A stretch of DNA of 64,000 nt. Source: CAYRGG01 sp964423745 (GTDB lineage: Bacteria > Pseudomonadota > Gammaproteobacteria > Competibacterales > Competibacteraceae). This document shows positions 16,944-25,740 of the stretch, piece by piece. The translations under genes were made by a program, and so were the position numbers. The notes below the pieces were generated by a model. That model was given only the letters and a program-made list of their open reading frames with translations, ran no database searches and was not told where the DNA came from. The DNA is taken from contig CAYRGG010000017.1 of NCBI GenBank assembly GCA_964423745.1, positions 9,789 through 73,788 of the forward strand, in the 5' to 3' direction. How positions within the stretch are numbered: position 1 is the first letter of the stretch; every line of letters starts with the position of its first letter.

Positions 16944-18572
16944 ATGCTTAATTCATTCATCGCTGAAAAAAACGTTATAACACTGTACCGTTTATTAGTG
17001 TTATGTGGCGCACTATTTATTTTGAATGGGGCGCTGACGTTTCACAACCACTGGCCTACGTTAGGTATTCGTCTGGTTCCTGTAGTCTCTCTTGATCTAG
17101 GTGTTGTATTGTTGGTGCTGGCTTTGCAAACACGATTCCAGGGGCTAAACCGGCGTAGCCGTTGGGTTTTCTTGGGTTTATTTGCTTTTACCGTCCTTGG
17201 GCGTTACATGGTCGTGACAATAACCGCCTTGTTTGGGCGGCGTATAGATCTGTTTTGGGAGGGTCAGCATTTGCCTGCGGTGATACAGATGCTGACTACC
17301 CATGTGGCTTGGTGGACATTACTGGGTGGCCTTTTAGGGTTACTAATGGTGCTTATATTCCTACTGGTTACACTACATTGGGCTATAGGCAAAGTGGCTT
17401 TAGGGATGACTCAACCCAAAGAGCGTTGTGTGCTCATTTATCTGGCAACCCTCTGCTTAACACTCGGTCTTGTGAGCCACGTTAGTTCAAATGTGGTGGA
17501 GGAGAAATGGTTTGCTGCGCCATTGATTAAGGGTCTGACTAAGCAAGTCAACTTTACAGAAACGGCAGCTTTAGATAGGGATCAGCCGATTATGACAGCG
17601 CCCTTGGAAGAATCGGACTTAGGGCGTCTCCGGGGGGGCGATGTATTTATTATCTTTTTTGAGTCATACGGTGTTTCAGTATTTGAAAATCCAATCTACG
17701 CAAAATCCCTGCACAAGGATTTTGCTGCCTTGGAAAATACGCTGCAAAAATCTGGTTGGTCTCTGGCCACTAGTCGGCTCAAGTCCACCACCTTCGGGGG
17801 TAGCTCCTGGTTAGCTCACGCCAGTTTTCTTAGCGGTGTTAGAGTTGCCAACCAGCATGACTATCAAGCACTGCTCAAACGTGGCTATCCCACGCTTGTT
17901 AGCCGGTTTGAACAAATCGGCTATCGATCCATCGCTCTAATGCCAGGGTTAAAAACCCTCTGGTTGGAAGGATTGTCCTATGGGTTTGATACAGTCTATA
18001 GCGCTAGACGGCTAGATTATCGAGGACCTCCCTTCGGTTGGTGGACGATTCCCGATCAATTTAGTCTTTATCGTATTCACCAGGACGAAGTAACTCAGCC
18101 CCAGCGCAAACCCCTATTGGTCTTTTTTCCTACCATCACCAGCCATGCTCCCTTTGCCCCTGTGGCGCCTTATCAAGAAGACTGGACGCAACTGGGCGAA
18201 GCAGCCCCCTTTACAAATGTTCATGTTAGCGAACCCTCCCTCTCGCTGATGGATATGAGCGCCTTAGGGCCGGCCTATGTGCACAGTGTTCGTTATAATT
18301 TCCAGATGTTAAAAGGTTATTTGCAGACATTCGCACCTCCGAATGCACTGTTTATAGTACTCGGCGATCATCAACCCCCCGCTGTGGTCAGTGGTCCGCA
18401 AGCCAGCTGGGATGTGCCTGTGCATGTGATTTCCAAAGATTCACAACTCATACGTGCCCTTCGTGAGGCAGGTTTTCAGCCTGGGCTTATCCCTGGTCAA
18501 AACACTTGGGGCAGCATAGAAATGTTAAATCCGTTGCTGTTGCAGGCCTTGGACTCAGGTAAGGACGTTTAA
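16944..18572 (+). CDS. Membrane sulfatase-like phosphoglycerol/phosphoethanolamine transferase
   Basis: 542 residues: about five N-terminal membrane helices (1-180) and a periplasmic alkaline-phosphatase-superfamily domain. Metal and catalytic landmarks are FFESYG near 237, the likely nucleophile Thr in KSTTFGGSSW near 280, SHAPF near 398 and LGDHQPP near 474. The architecture matches lipoteichoic-acid-synthase-like or OpgB-like transferases that move head groups from phospholipids to glycans. It is 130 bp upstream of a processive GT2, so both may build or decorate one envelope glycan. No ribosome site is seen at ATG 16944, so the start may lie a little downstream. Confidence 0.8.
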   Translation: MLNSFIAEKNVITLYRLLVLCGALFILNGALTFHNHWPTLGIRLVPVVSLDLGVVLLVLALQTRFQGLNRRSRWVFLGLFAFTVLGRYMVVTITALFGRRIDLFWEGQHLPAVIQMLTTHVAWWTLLGGLLGLLMVLIFLLVTLHWAIGKVALGMTQPKERCVLIYLATLCLTLGLVSHVSSNVVEEKWFAAPLIKGLTKQVNFTETAALDRDQPIMTAPLEESDLGRLRGGDVFIIFFESYGVSVFENPIYAKSLHKDFAALENTLQKSGWSLATSRLKSTTFGGSSWLAHASFLSGVRVANQHDYQALLKRGYPTLVSRFEQIGYRSIALMPGLKTLWLEGLSYGFDTVYSARRLDYRGPPFGWWTIPDQFSLYRIHQDEVTQPQRKPLLVFFPTITSHAPFAPVAPYQEDWTQLGEAAPFTNVHVSEPSLSLMDMSALGPAYVHSVRYNFQMLKGYLQTFAPPNALFIVLGDHQPPAVVSGPQASWDVPVHVISKDSQLIRALREAGFQPGLIPGQNTWGSIEMLNPLLLQALDSGKDV

Positions 18573-18702
18573 ATCTCAACGTTTTTGTTGAGGACAACTG
18601 GGTTTTGCTGTTGTCTTAAGAGGCTAACCAGAACAATCGGTCAAATCCGTTAACATAATCCAGTCATTAACCTATTAACTCGCAGAGGTGTATCAGTAAA
18701 AT

Positions 18703-20181
18703 ATGGTTGATCCTATTGATTTCCTAGGCATTATGACATGGGGTGTGGTCGCTGTAGCTATGGTGGGTCTGTTGGTTTTTGTGTGCCATAGCCTTTGTCT
18801 ACTCGCACTCTTTCGCCGCTATCTTCCATCTGCGCGTGTCGCAGAGAGGCTGGAAGCCGTCAGTCCCTTGCCAAATCCAGGACATCTGCCAAGGATCCTC
18901 GTACAACTCCCTGTTTATAACGAGCGCGATGTGGTGGTACGGGTCATCGAAGCGGCCTGTCAACTGCAGTGGCCCAATGATCGTTTGGTGATTCAAGTGC
19001 TTGACGATAGTACGGATGATACAAGCGGCATCGCAGCTGATTTCGTAAAACGTCAGCAAAATAGGGGCGTTGCCATACAGCATCTTCATCGCATCCATCG
19101 CAAGGGTTTTAAGGCGGGGGCGTTGCAAGCGGGTTTGCAGCAGGAGCGGGCAGACTATGTGGCTATTTTCGATGCTGACTTTATACCGCCAAAGAATTTT
19201 TTAACCCGCGCCATACGTCCTATGCTGACTGATACGAAACTGGCTTTTGTGCAGGGGCGATGGGATCACTTAAATCCTCGTCAAAATGCTATTACTCGCG
19301 CCCAGGCCGTGGGTTTAGACAGTCATTTCTTTATAGAACAATCGGCCCGGGCGTGGTGCCATTTACCCATGCATTTTAATGGGACTTGTGGCCTGTGGCG
19401 ATGTCAGGCCATCCAAGATGCTGGGGGGTGGCATCATGATACCCTCACCGAGGACATCGACCTTAGCTATCGCGCCCAACTGGCTGGTTACCATTGCACA
19501 TACCGCACAGATCTGGTGGTGCCTGGGGAATTGCCGGAAACTATTGACGCCTGGCGTAACCAGCAGTTCCGCTGGGCAAAGGGCTCCATTCAGGTTGCCC
19601 GTAAATTATTGCCCGCTATTTGGCGAGCGCCTTGGACATTGTGGGCAAAACTGACCGCCACGTTACATCTAACCCACTATGCCGCCAATCCCCTGGTTAT
19701 CCTGACGTTGATTGCGGTGCCTTTAGCCTTGTGGCTTTACCCAGAGCGGCCGCCGGTACTGGTGGCTTTAGGGGGTGCCGTTGTGGTGCTAGGCTGTTTC
19801 ACTAGTTTCACCCTTTATGCCCAGAGCCAGCGCATCTTGCGGGGGGCAAATTGGAAGCGTGTCGCGAAAGACTTGCCGGTGGTTACCGCACTGGGTACTG
19901 GGCTTAGCATATCCAATACCCGTGGGGTGCTGGAAGCCCTAACCGGAATGATCAGTCCCTTTGTGCGCACGCCTAAGCGGGGCTCCAGTGGTGGCAGCTA
20001 TCGTGCTGTCTCTAACGCTGGACTCCCCGAGTGTTTGGCTGCCCTCTGGGCTCTATGGGGACAGCTCCATGGCTTGTCCATGCTAACACCCTTGTTGTTA
20101 ATGTTTGCCAGTGGTTTTGCCTGGGTTGGCGTGATGTCTTTGCTAGGCTGGTGGCAAGCGCGTTCAGTGGCTTTTGCATGA
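18703..20181 (+). CDS. Processive family 2 glycosyltransferase (cellulose-synthase/CslA-like)
   Basis: 492 residues. One N-terminal helix (about 8-30), a cytoplasmic GT2 domain with VLDDSTDDT near 100, DADFIPP near 156, TEDIDLSYR near 248 and QQFRWAKG near 287 (D, DxD, TED, QxxRW set), then about four C-terminal helices. These motifs define inverting, processive beta-glycan synthases; glucan or mannan as product cannot be told apart by eye. No PilZ domain or BcsB partner is nearby, which argues against a standard cellulose operon. Follows the phosphoglycerol-transferase-like gene. Confidence 0.85.
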   Translation: MVDPIDFLGIMTWGVVAVAMVGLLVFVCHSLCLLALFRRYLPSARVAERLEAVSPLPNPGHLPRILVQLPVYNERDVVVRVIEAACQLQWPNDRLVIQVLDDSTDDTSGIAADFVKRQQNRGVAIQHLHRIHRKGFKAGALQAGLQQERADYVAIFDADFIPPKNFLTRAIRPMLTDTKLAFVQGRWDHLNPRQNAITRAQAVGLDSHFFIEQSARAWCHLPMHFNGTCGLWRCQAIQDAGGWHHDTLTEDIDLSYRAQLAGYHCTYRTDLVVPGELPETIDAWRNQQFRWAKGSIQVARKLLPAIWRAPWTLWAKLTATLHLTHYAANPLVILTLIAVPLALWLYPERPPVLVALGGAVVVLGCFTSFTLYAQSQRILRGANWKRVAKDLPVVTALGTGLSISNTRGVLEALTGMISPFVRTPKRGSSGGSYRAVSNAGLPECLAALWALWGQLHGLSMLTPLLLMFASGFAWVGVMSLLGWWQARSVAFA

Positions 20182-20506
20182 CCCAGGGATGGGTTGTATC
20201 GCGCCGATAGCCCAAAAAATCGACTGCCAAGTTTTTCATTGATGCTTTTTGCATCCGTTAGGGTGGTTTATAGCGTAGATAAACGCAAGTTCTCGGGTGT
20301 CAAAATATTATGAGTTGCAATTTATATTAAGAAGCTGTTTCAACAACTCGCATAGTTTCGCTGAATCAAGGCGCAGCGCCTTCGAGCAGCGCAGTTTACA
20401 TAAGGTAAATGAGCAGCGGAGAAGGTGCTGTAACGCCGAGTCAGCGGACATGAGCCGGTTTTGAAACAGCTTCTAAACCTATACAGCGATAACGGAGATC
20501 TATGGC
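20182..20506. other. Intergenic region with MITE-like repeat B
   Basis: 325 bp, mostly filled by repeat B copy 1 (20330-20474). The rest shows no gene. GGAG at 20494-20497 is the ribosome site of the glutaredoxin gene. Confidence 0.6.
20330..20474. repeat. MITE-like repeat B, copy 1 (145 bp)
   Basis: Perfect 13-bp terminal inverted repeats AGAAGCTGTTTCA / TGAAACAGCTTCT. The second copy at 36529-36673 has the same length and differs at only about three positions. No open frame; no clear target-site duplication. Nonautonomous mobile element is the likeliest explanation. Confidence 0.88.
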
Positions 20507-20761
20507 GTGGCTGACATTGAGGTTTATTCTAAAGAATGGTGTCCCTATTGTCACAGAGCGAAAGCCTTGCTTGAGTCAAAGGGGCTTGCCTATAAGGAAA
20601 TTGATGTAACGTCCGATAGTATTCGAGAGCAGGAGATGATCCAACGTTCAGGACGATGGACGGTGCCGCAGATTTTTATCGATGGGGAAAGCGTTGGCGG
20701 CTCTGACGACTTGGCCCTGCTTAACGCGACCGGCGAACTGGATCGGTGGCTAAGGCGTTGA
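20507..20761 (+). CDS. grxC: Glutaredoxin 3 (GrxC-type)
   Basis: 84 residues. Dithiol active site CPYC at residues 12-15, TVPQIFI cis-proline loop near 53 and the GGSDDL glutathione-binding motif near 64. Standard GrxC length. The start is GTG at 20507, 9 nt after GGAG; the ATG at 20502 is in another frame. Cytoplasmic glutathione-dependent disulfide reductase. Confidence 0.93.
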   Translation: MADIEVYSKEWCPYCHRAKALLESKGLAYKEIDVTSDSIREQEMIQRSGRWTVPQIFIDGESVGGSDDLALLNATGELDRWLRR

Positions 20762-20775
20762 GTTTCTTTTACGGT

Positions 20776-21153
20776 ATGGATTTAGCCCGCAATTTTGTTT
20801 TGATTATCCTGTTTTGTTTGCTACCCATGGGCGGATTGGTTGCAAAAGAGCAGATTTTGCAGGTGACTGCCACTGCTTACAACTCTGTTCCTGGGCAAAC
20901 CCAAGGCAACCCGCAGGAAACGGCCTGGGGGGAGATATTAACCCCTGGCATGAAGGCTATTGCGGTATCCCGCGATCTGATCGATCTAGGGTTAACCCAT
21001 GGCGTAGCGGTAAAAATTCAGGGATTGCCGGGTACCTACCGTGTAATGGATAAGTTGCATAAACGTTGGCGAGAACGCATCGATATCTACATGGGGGAAG
21101 ACGTTCAAGCTGCCAAGCAATGGGGTAAGCAGAAAGTCACCATTCGATGGTGA
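20776..21153 (+). CDS. 3D-domain protein with signal peptide (RlpA/MltA-like barrel)
   Basis: 125 residues. The N-terminus (about 1-25) is a signal peptide or anchor. The remainder matches the 3D domain: TATAYNS, then TPGMKAIAVSRDLI, and the acidic RERIDIYMG near the end, all typical of double-psi barrels in peptidoglycan-active proteins. No lytic catalytic domain is attached. The ATG at 20776, 14 nt after the glutaredoxin stop, is preferred to an overlapping GTG at 20746. Periplasmic wall-binding role inferred. Confidence 0.8.
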   Translation: MDLARNFVLIILFCLLPMGGLVAKEQILQVTATAYNSVPGQTQGNPQETAWGEILTPGMKAIAVSRDLIDLGLTHGVAVKIQGLPGTYRVMDKLHKRWRERIDIYMGEDVQAAKQWGKQKVTIRW

Positions 21154-21173
21154 GCGATGTAAGCTTATTCCTT

Positions 21174-21209
21174 ATTCCTACCTTATCTAAAATTCCTACC
21201 TTATCTAAA
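21174..21209. promoter_or_regulatory. Two tandem 18-bp units with TTATCTAAA, upstream of tup operon
   Basis: ATTCCTACCTTATCTAAA occurs twice head to tail (21174-21191 and 21192-21209). The TTATCTA core recurs as an inverted repeat at 21359-21377 next to tupB. Candidate regulator-binding sites. Confidence 0.45.
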
Positions 21210-21358
21210 GTCAGCTAAACCGTTTCTCCACGCATAACTTTACTGGGTGATGCAAAGCCTATAAACCTTGCATTTTTTTACCCCTACAATTTTTGCATAT
21301 TTAAGTTTTATTTAGCTTATTTTTCTTTTTTTGCTTTTTGTTGCATTAATTTCTATCT

Positions 21359-21377
21359 TTATCTATTGTTTAGATAA
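21359..21377. promoter_or_regulatory. Dyad TTATCTA-N5-TAGATAA before tupB
   Basis: Perfect 7-bp inverted repeat, centred about 30 bp upstream of the tupB ATG, where a repressor or an activator close to the promoter could act. Same half-site as the tandem units at 21174. Confidence 0.5.
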
Positions 21378-21397
21378 TTAAATTACTGGCTTACTGC

Positions 21398-22099
21398 ATG
21401 TTTAGCGACGCCCTGAGCACTGCCTTTCAACTTATCTTTGCCATGGATGCCGATCTGGTAGCCATCGTTGCGCTATCCCTTAAGGTAAGTCTTACCGCAG
21501 TGGGTTGTGCCGCGCTGATCGGATTGCCGCTGGGCGCATTGATCGCGGTTTTTGCATTTCCGGGACGCGGTGCCCTTGTCGCTTTTTTAAATACACTGAT
21601 GGGTTTACCTCCTGTGGTGGTGGGTCTAGTGGTTTATCTCCTGTTGTCCCATGCCGGACCCTTGGGTGAATGGGGTCTGCTATTTACGCCAACGGCCATG
21701 ATCATCGCCCAATGTATTTTGGTGACCCCCATTATCGCTGCGCTGACGCGGCAAACCGTGGCCGATCTTTACCAAGAATATGGCGAGCAGCTACGTTCCC
21801 TCAGTGTCGGAAGGCTGTGCGCTATACCCACCTTGCTATGGGACGGACGTTTTAGTTTACTTACCGCCTTGCTGGCCGGTTTTGGCCGCGCCAGCGCCGA
21901 GGTGGGGGCTGTGCTTATCGTGGGTGGCAATATCAACCATGTTACCCGCGTGATGACCACCACCATCGCCCTGGAGACTAGCAAGGGTAATCTGGCCCTG
22001 GCGCTGGGGTTGGGCATCATCCTGCTGGGATTGGCATTGACCATCAATGGGGCAGCACTGCTATTGCAAGGCGCAGCTCAGAGACTGCACGGATTATGA
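21398..22099 (+). CDS. tupB: Tungstate ABC transporter permease (TupB)
   Basis: 233 residues, about five membrane helices, with the permease EAA-like loop RSLSVGRLCAIPTLLWDGRFSLL replaced by the short form usual in TupB and the AGFGRASAEVGAVLIVGGNI segment near 165. It shares a 4-nt ATGA overlap with tupC. No strong ribosome site is seen at ATG 21398. First gene of tupBCA. Confidence 0.88.
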   Translation: MFSDALSTAFQLIFAMDADLVAIVALSLKVSLTAVGCAALIGLPLGALIAVFAFPGRGALVAFLNTLMGLPPVVVGLVVYLLLSHAGPLGEWGLLFTPTAMIIAQCILVTPIIAALTRQTVADLYQEYGEQLRSLSVGRLCAIPTLLWDGRFSLLTALLAGFGRASAEVGAVLIVGGNINHVTRVMTTTIALETSKGNLALALGLGIILLGLALTINGAALLLQGAAQRLHGL

Positions 22100-22872
22100 G
22101 TAAAGTCGTCGCCATTCGTCCTGTCACAAAGCAGGTTGTCCCACCGCCACCACCTATCGACACCATCTTGCCGCTGCGTCTTTACGATGTGAATTACCAC
22201 ATAGGTGGTAAACCGCTGTTATCGGATATCTCTCTAGAATTGCATTTTGGCCTGCGCACCGTGGTCATGGGTCCCAATGGCGCCGGCAAAAGTCTCTTGC
22301 TGCGGCTTTGTCATGGCTTATTGCAACCAACTTCTGGCTGCGTCCAGTGGGCCTTAGATGACTCCCGCCGACTACGTCGCCGCCAGGCTATGGTGTTTCA
22401 GCGTCCGGTATTGTTGCGCCGCTCGGTGGCTGCCAATATCGCCTATGGGTTGGCGGTGCAGGGTATAGCGTGGCGGTCACGGCGTCAGCTGACCCAACGC
22501 GCCTTAGAGCAAGTAGGGCTTGTTGAGCTGGCCCGGCGACCAGCGCGGGTACTCAGCGGTGGTGAACAGCAGCGCTTAGCCTTGGCGCGGGCTTGGGCGT
22601 TGCAGCCCCAGGTGCTGTTTATGGATGAACCCACGGCTAATCTGGATCCCGCCGCGACCCGGCGGATCGAGGCCATCATCGACGCCATTCACCACAGTGG
22701 CACCAAAATCATCATGACCACCCATGATCTCGGCCAAGCCCGGCGTCATGCTGATGAGGTAGTGTTTTTGAATAGCGGTCGATTGCTAGAACACACAACT
22801 GCAGAGCATTTTTTTAAAAAACCACAAAGTCATGAGGCGCACACTTTTTTGGCCGGAGAGTTAGTGGATTGA
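22096..22872 (+). CDS. tupC: Tungstate ABC transporter ATP-binding protein (TupC)
   Basis: 258 residues. Walker A GPNGAGKS near 57, Q-loop FQRPVLLRR near 99, signature LSGGEQQR near 152 and Walker B LFMDEPTANLDP near 171, then the TTHD switch. A 30-residue proline-containing N-terminal extension precedes the NBD. Energises TupB/TupA import. Confidence 0.9.
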   Translation: MSKVVAIRPVTKQVVPPPPPIDTILPLRLYDVNYHIGGKPLLSDISLELHFGLRTVVMGPNGAGKSLLLRLCHGLLQPTSGCVQWALDDSRRLRRRQAMVFQRPVLLRRSVAANIAYGLAVQGIAWRSRRQLTQRALEQVGLVELARRPARVLSGGEQQRLALARAWALQPQVLFMDEPTANLDPAATRRIEAIIDAIHHSGTKIIMTTHDLGQARRHADEVVFLNSGRLLEHTTAEHFFKKPQSHEAHTFLAGELVD

Positions 22873-22920
22873 ATGCACGGTGCCGAACAACATAAAAAAC
22901 AATAGGAGGCAATCCTAAAA

Positions 22921-23739
22921 ATGATACGTCTTTTAATGCTGGGCTTGCTGATGATGATAGGGAGCGGTGCTGCCCTGGCGGCTGATGAGTCTTTTATCAC
23001 TGTGGCTTCCACCACCTCTACCGACAATTCTGGTCTGTTTGATTATCTTTTGCCAAAGTTTGAAGAGCAAACTGGTATTGAGGTGCGGGTGGTGGCGGTA
23101 GGTACTGGCCAAGCCATTGCGTTGGCTAAAAACGGTGATGCGGATGTGTTATTTGTGCATCACACTCCCTCTGAAGAAGACTTTGTTGCCGAGGGGCATG
23201 GTGTCGAGCGGTCTGACGTTATGTATAACGACTTTGTGATCGTTGGACCCGCCGCTGACCCGGCTGGCATTAAAGGCATGGAAGAGGTGAGCGCAGCCCT
23301 TGAAAAAATCGCTAGAAATCAGGTGGTCTTTGCCTCCCGGGGGGACGATAGCGGCACCCACAAAAAAGAATTAAGTCTCTGGGAAGAGGCGGGTGTCGAC
23401 GTTCAAGACGCCAGCGGGGATTGGTATCGCGAAACCGGTTCCGGTATGGGCGCCACCCTCAATACCGCCAGTGGCATGAATGCCTATGCGCTGACAGACC
23501 GCGCCACCTGGTTACAGTTTGGCAACAGAGGCGATTTAGAGATTCTGGTGGAGGGCGATACAAAACTATTTAATCAGTACGGCATTATTCTGGTTAGTCC
23601 AGAGAAGCATCCCCACATAAAAAAAGATCAGGGACAAAAATTTGTCGACTGGATACTGTCTGAGGAAGGTCAGGCACTGATCAACGCCTACGAGATTGAA
23701 GGGCAGCAGGCTTTTTTTCCGAATGCCAAAAGCGGTTGA
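22921..23739 (+). CDS. tupA: Tungstate-binding periplasmic protein (TupA)
   Basis: 272 residues; signal peptide about 1-22 (cleavage after LAA). The mature N-terminus VASTTSTDNSGLFDYLLPKFE carries the TTS-T-x-SG pattern typical of TupA, which binds tungstate (or molybdate) with high selectivity, and the SRGDDSGTHKKE and TASGMNAYALTDRATW motifs follow. AGGAGG lies upstream of the ATG. Tungstate demand fits a tungsten or molybdenum enzyme elsewhere in the genome; POR itself needs neither metal. Confidence 0.92.
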   Translation: MIRLLMLGLLMMIGSGAALAADESFITVASTTSTDNSGLFDYLLPKFEEQTGIEVRVVAVGTGQAIALAKNGDADVLFVHHTPSEEDFVAEGHGVERSDVMYNDFVIVGPAADPAGIKGMEEVSAALEKIARNQVVFASRGDDSGTHKKELSLWEEAGVDVQDASGDWYRETGSGMGATLNTASGMNAYALTDRATWLQFGNRGDLEILVEGDTKLFNQYGIILVSPEKHPHIKKDQGQKFVDWILSEEGQALINAYEIEGQQAFFPNAKSG

Positions 23740-23807
23740 GCTTTGCCTGCTTTAGCCACTTGAAAACGCAAAGTGCATTTTTTTGAACTGGCCGCTCCTC
23801 TGGCCTT

Positions 23808-23835
23808 AGCTGCCCCATGAAGGCAGCTTTTTTTT
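23808..23835 (+). terminator. Rho-independent terminator after tupA
   Basis: AGCTGCC-N7-GGCAGCT stem (23808-23828) followed by seven T residues. Ends the tup operon just before the convergent DUF302 gene. Confidence 0.85.
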
Positions 23836-23841
23836 GTGCGT

Positions 23842-24312
23842 TTATGAATCAGAACCCACGGCCTGGTCAGTCAGCTCTTCCAAAACTTTTTCATAAAGAT
23901 CAATATCAGATTCTTTGTACTCAAGGCCATGCCTTTGAAAAATAGTTTCATACAGATAGTTCGCGCTATTGTAAGCAATCCAAACTTGACCGTTTTGGTC
24001 TTCATAGACGATGGCTTTAGGCGGGAAATCAATGCCGGATTCCGGTTTTTGAGCCATGATGGGCGTCCCATAGGCTGGGTTGCCAAATGAAACCACCACA
24101 GCAGGATTCATGGTTTTATCGTACTCGCGAGCTGCTGCAGCGTGATCAAATTGAGGAAATGTTTTCATGCCTTTAGCTCGAATGGCTTCTTCAAAACGCT
24201 GTAGGGTCTGCTCGACGGAGTATGGACTTGCTTTCCGCAAAAGCCCATTTTCTTCTGCTACAGTGATAGAAACCGTAACGCTAAGCAGTAAAAAAAATAG
24301 CAGTGTTTTCAT
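23842..24312 (-). CDS. DUF302 family protein, exported
   Basis: 156 residues with a signal peptide (about 1-18, cleavage near VAE). The mature part shows the DUF302 pattern: SVEQTLQRFEEAIRAKGMKTF, FDHAAAA, VVSFGNPAYGTPIM and a C-terminal IYEDQNG...YLYETIF stretch. Function of the family is not established. Monocistronic, convergent to tup. Confidence 0.85.
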   Translation of the reverse strand: MKTLLFFLLLSVTVSITVAEENGLLRKASPYSVEQTLQRFEEAIRAKGMKTFPQFDHAAAAREYDKTMNPAVVVSFGNPAYGTPIMAQKPESGIDFPPKAIVYEDQNGQVWIAYNSANYLYETIFQRHGLEYKESDIDLYEKVLEELTDQAVGSDS

Positions 24313-24390
24313 GGGAAATTGTCCTCAATAGGTTAGATTTAATAGAAGTTCCAACGTTTATGACACACTGATAAAATTAAGGTTGAGTCC

Positions 24391-25035
24391 TTAGCTTGGT
24401 CGCACAAAAAGAACGAGGCGCACGCCTAATCCAATAAAAAGAGTTCCTACAGCTCGATCAAGCCAGCGCTTCACGCCTGCTCGCTTCCCTAACCAACCTC
24501 CGATAATTCCTGAAAAAAGACCCAATGTGGTGAAGATAGTAGCTGTCATGACAGAGAATAAAATTCCTAACCAGGCCATTTGAAGGGCAACGTTACCGAG
24601 GGTGGAGTCAGTAAACTGAGGAAGGAAAGCGAGAAAAAATAAAGCGACTTTAGGGTTAAAAACATTAGACAAAAAACCACGGGTTAAAAAAACGATAAAC
24701 GTTGTTGGGTTACCATTGTTGGCTACCAAGGCATTAAAACCCACGCTTTGAGTGTGAAAAGCCTGGTACCCAAGATAGAATAAATACCCTGCTCCCACTG
24801 TTTTGAGTACCCAAAAACCCCATTCCGATGAAGCGACAATTGCGCTTACACCGAGGGTCGCCCAGAGAGTGTGAATAAGACACCCCAGTGCGCACCCTAA
24901 GGCAAAACTAACCCCAGCTTTACGGCCTCGACTAATACCTTGCCCTAACACCATCAGATTATCGGGACCTGGGGTTATAATCACGATAACTGAGGCCGTT
25001 ATAAAGGCAATTGTCAAGTCTTGCGCTAACATCAT
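24391..25035 (-). CDS. LysE/RhtB family exporter
   Basis: 214 residues, about six membrane helices, with the family motif ITPGPDNLMVLGQGISRGRKAGV at residues 21-43 and NPKVALFFLAFLPQF near 127. Members export amino acids such as lysine, homoserine or threonine; the substrate cannot be told here. Adjacent ATGs at 25035 and 25032 are both possible. Confidence 0.9.
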   Translation of the reverse strand: MMLAQDLTIAFITASVIVIITPGPDNLMVLGQGISRGRKAGVSFALGCALGCLIHTLWATLGVSAIVASSEWGFWVLKTVGAGYLFYLGYQAFHTQSVGFNALVANNGNPTTFIVFLTRGFLSNVFNPKVALFFLAFLPQFTDSTLGNVALQMAWLGILFSVMTATIFTTLGLFSGIIGGWLGKRAGVKRWLDRAVGTLFIGLGVRLVLFVRPS

Positions 25036-25212
25036 CGTTTTCTTGATCCTATTAGGCGATACCGTTGCTGAACAAGTCTGTGACCTAAAGCTGTGGTGTT
25101 AAATGACTTTGAGCTCAATGGCGTAGAGTATGCCACAGTGGCGTTTTTTGAGGTTGACTCAGTTGTGAGTAGCGTGAGGATAAGACTAGCAAACAACGAA
25201 AGAGGTGGTTCT

Positions 25213-25740
25213 ATGATCAACGTAGAATTTCTGCAATCACATGCCCTGTTTGGCGGTATCGGCGACGCGGATATAAAAGCGATTCAGACCCTCTTGCAGG
25301 AAGAATACTTCTCCAAGGGGGATTTTCTGGCTAAAGAGGGAGAAGCGGGCGACCGTCTGTATTTTATCTGCGAAGGTTCGGTAGAGGTTTTAAAGAAAAT
25401 AGATGGTTTGGCTGAAGTCGGACAAGTCAGTCTTGCCGTTTTTGGCAAGGGAGACACCATCGGCGAAATGGAACTGATTGACATACAACCCCGTTCGGCT
25501 TCTGTGAGGGCGCTAGAAGACGTTTCGGCACTTAGTCTCTCCAATCAAGCTATGTATCACATCTACAAACATCACCTGGATGTGTTCGCAAGGCTAGTGC
25601 TAAATATCGCTCGGGAAATTAGCCGACGATTGCGTCGAATGGATGCGCTCGTAGGTAGTTCTCTGTTTTCCGCGCCGCCTGAAACCGATACATCCCGCCA
25701 CAGGGATACACCTTCTGTTACTTTGAAAGTTGATCGCTAG
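25213..25740 (+). CDS. Cyclic nucleotide-binding domain protein
   Basis: 175 residues. A single CAP_ED/cNMP domain (about 8-130) with the phosphate-binding cassette region FGKGDTIGEMELIDIQPRSASVRALEDV; it has the E-R pair spaced as in cAMP binders. No DNA-binding domain or other effector follows, only a short helical tail, so it may act through a partner. The frame is open further upstream to 25093, but GAGGTGG just before ATG 25213 and the domain start there decide for the shorter form. Confidence 0.85.
   Translation: MINVEFLQSHALFGGIGDADIKAIQTLLQEEYFSKGDFLAKEGEAGDRLYFICEGSVEVLKKIDGLAEVGQVSLAVFGKGDTIGEMELIDIQPRSASVRALEDVSALSLSNQAMYHIYKHHLDVFARLVLNIAREISRRLRRMDALVGSSLFSAPPETDTSRHRDTPSVTLKVDR

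Noticed and set aside
21241..21300. GATGCAAAGCCTATAAACC resembles part of the c-di-GMP-I (GEMM) riboswitch core before tupB
   Set aside because: The second conserved half (tetraloop receptor and closing stem) is missing; too little to call a riboswitch.
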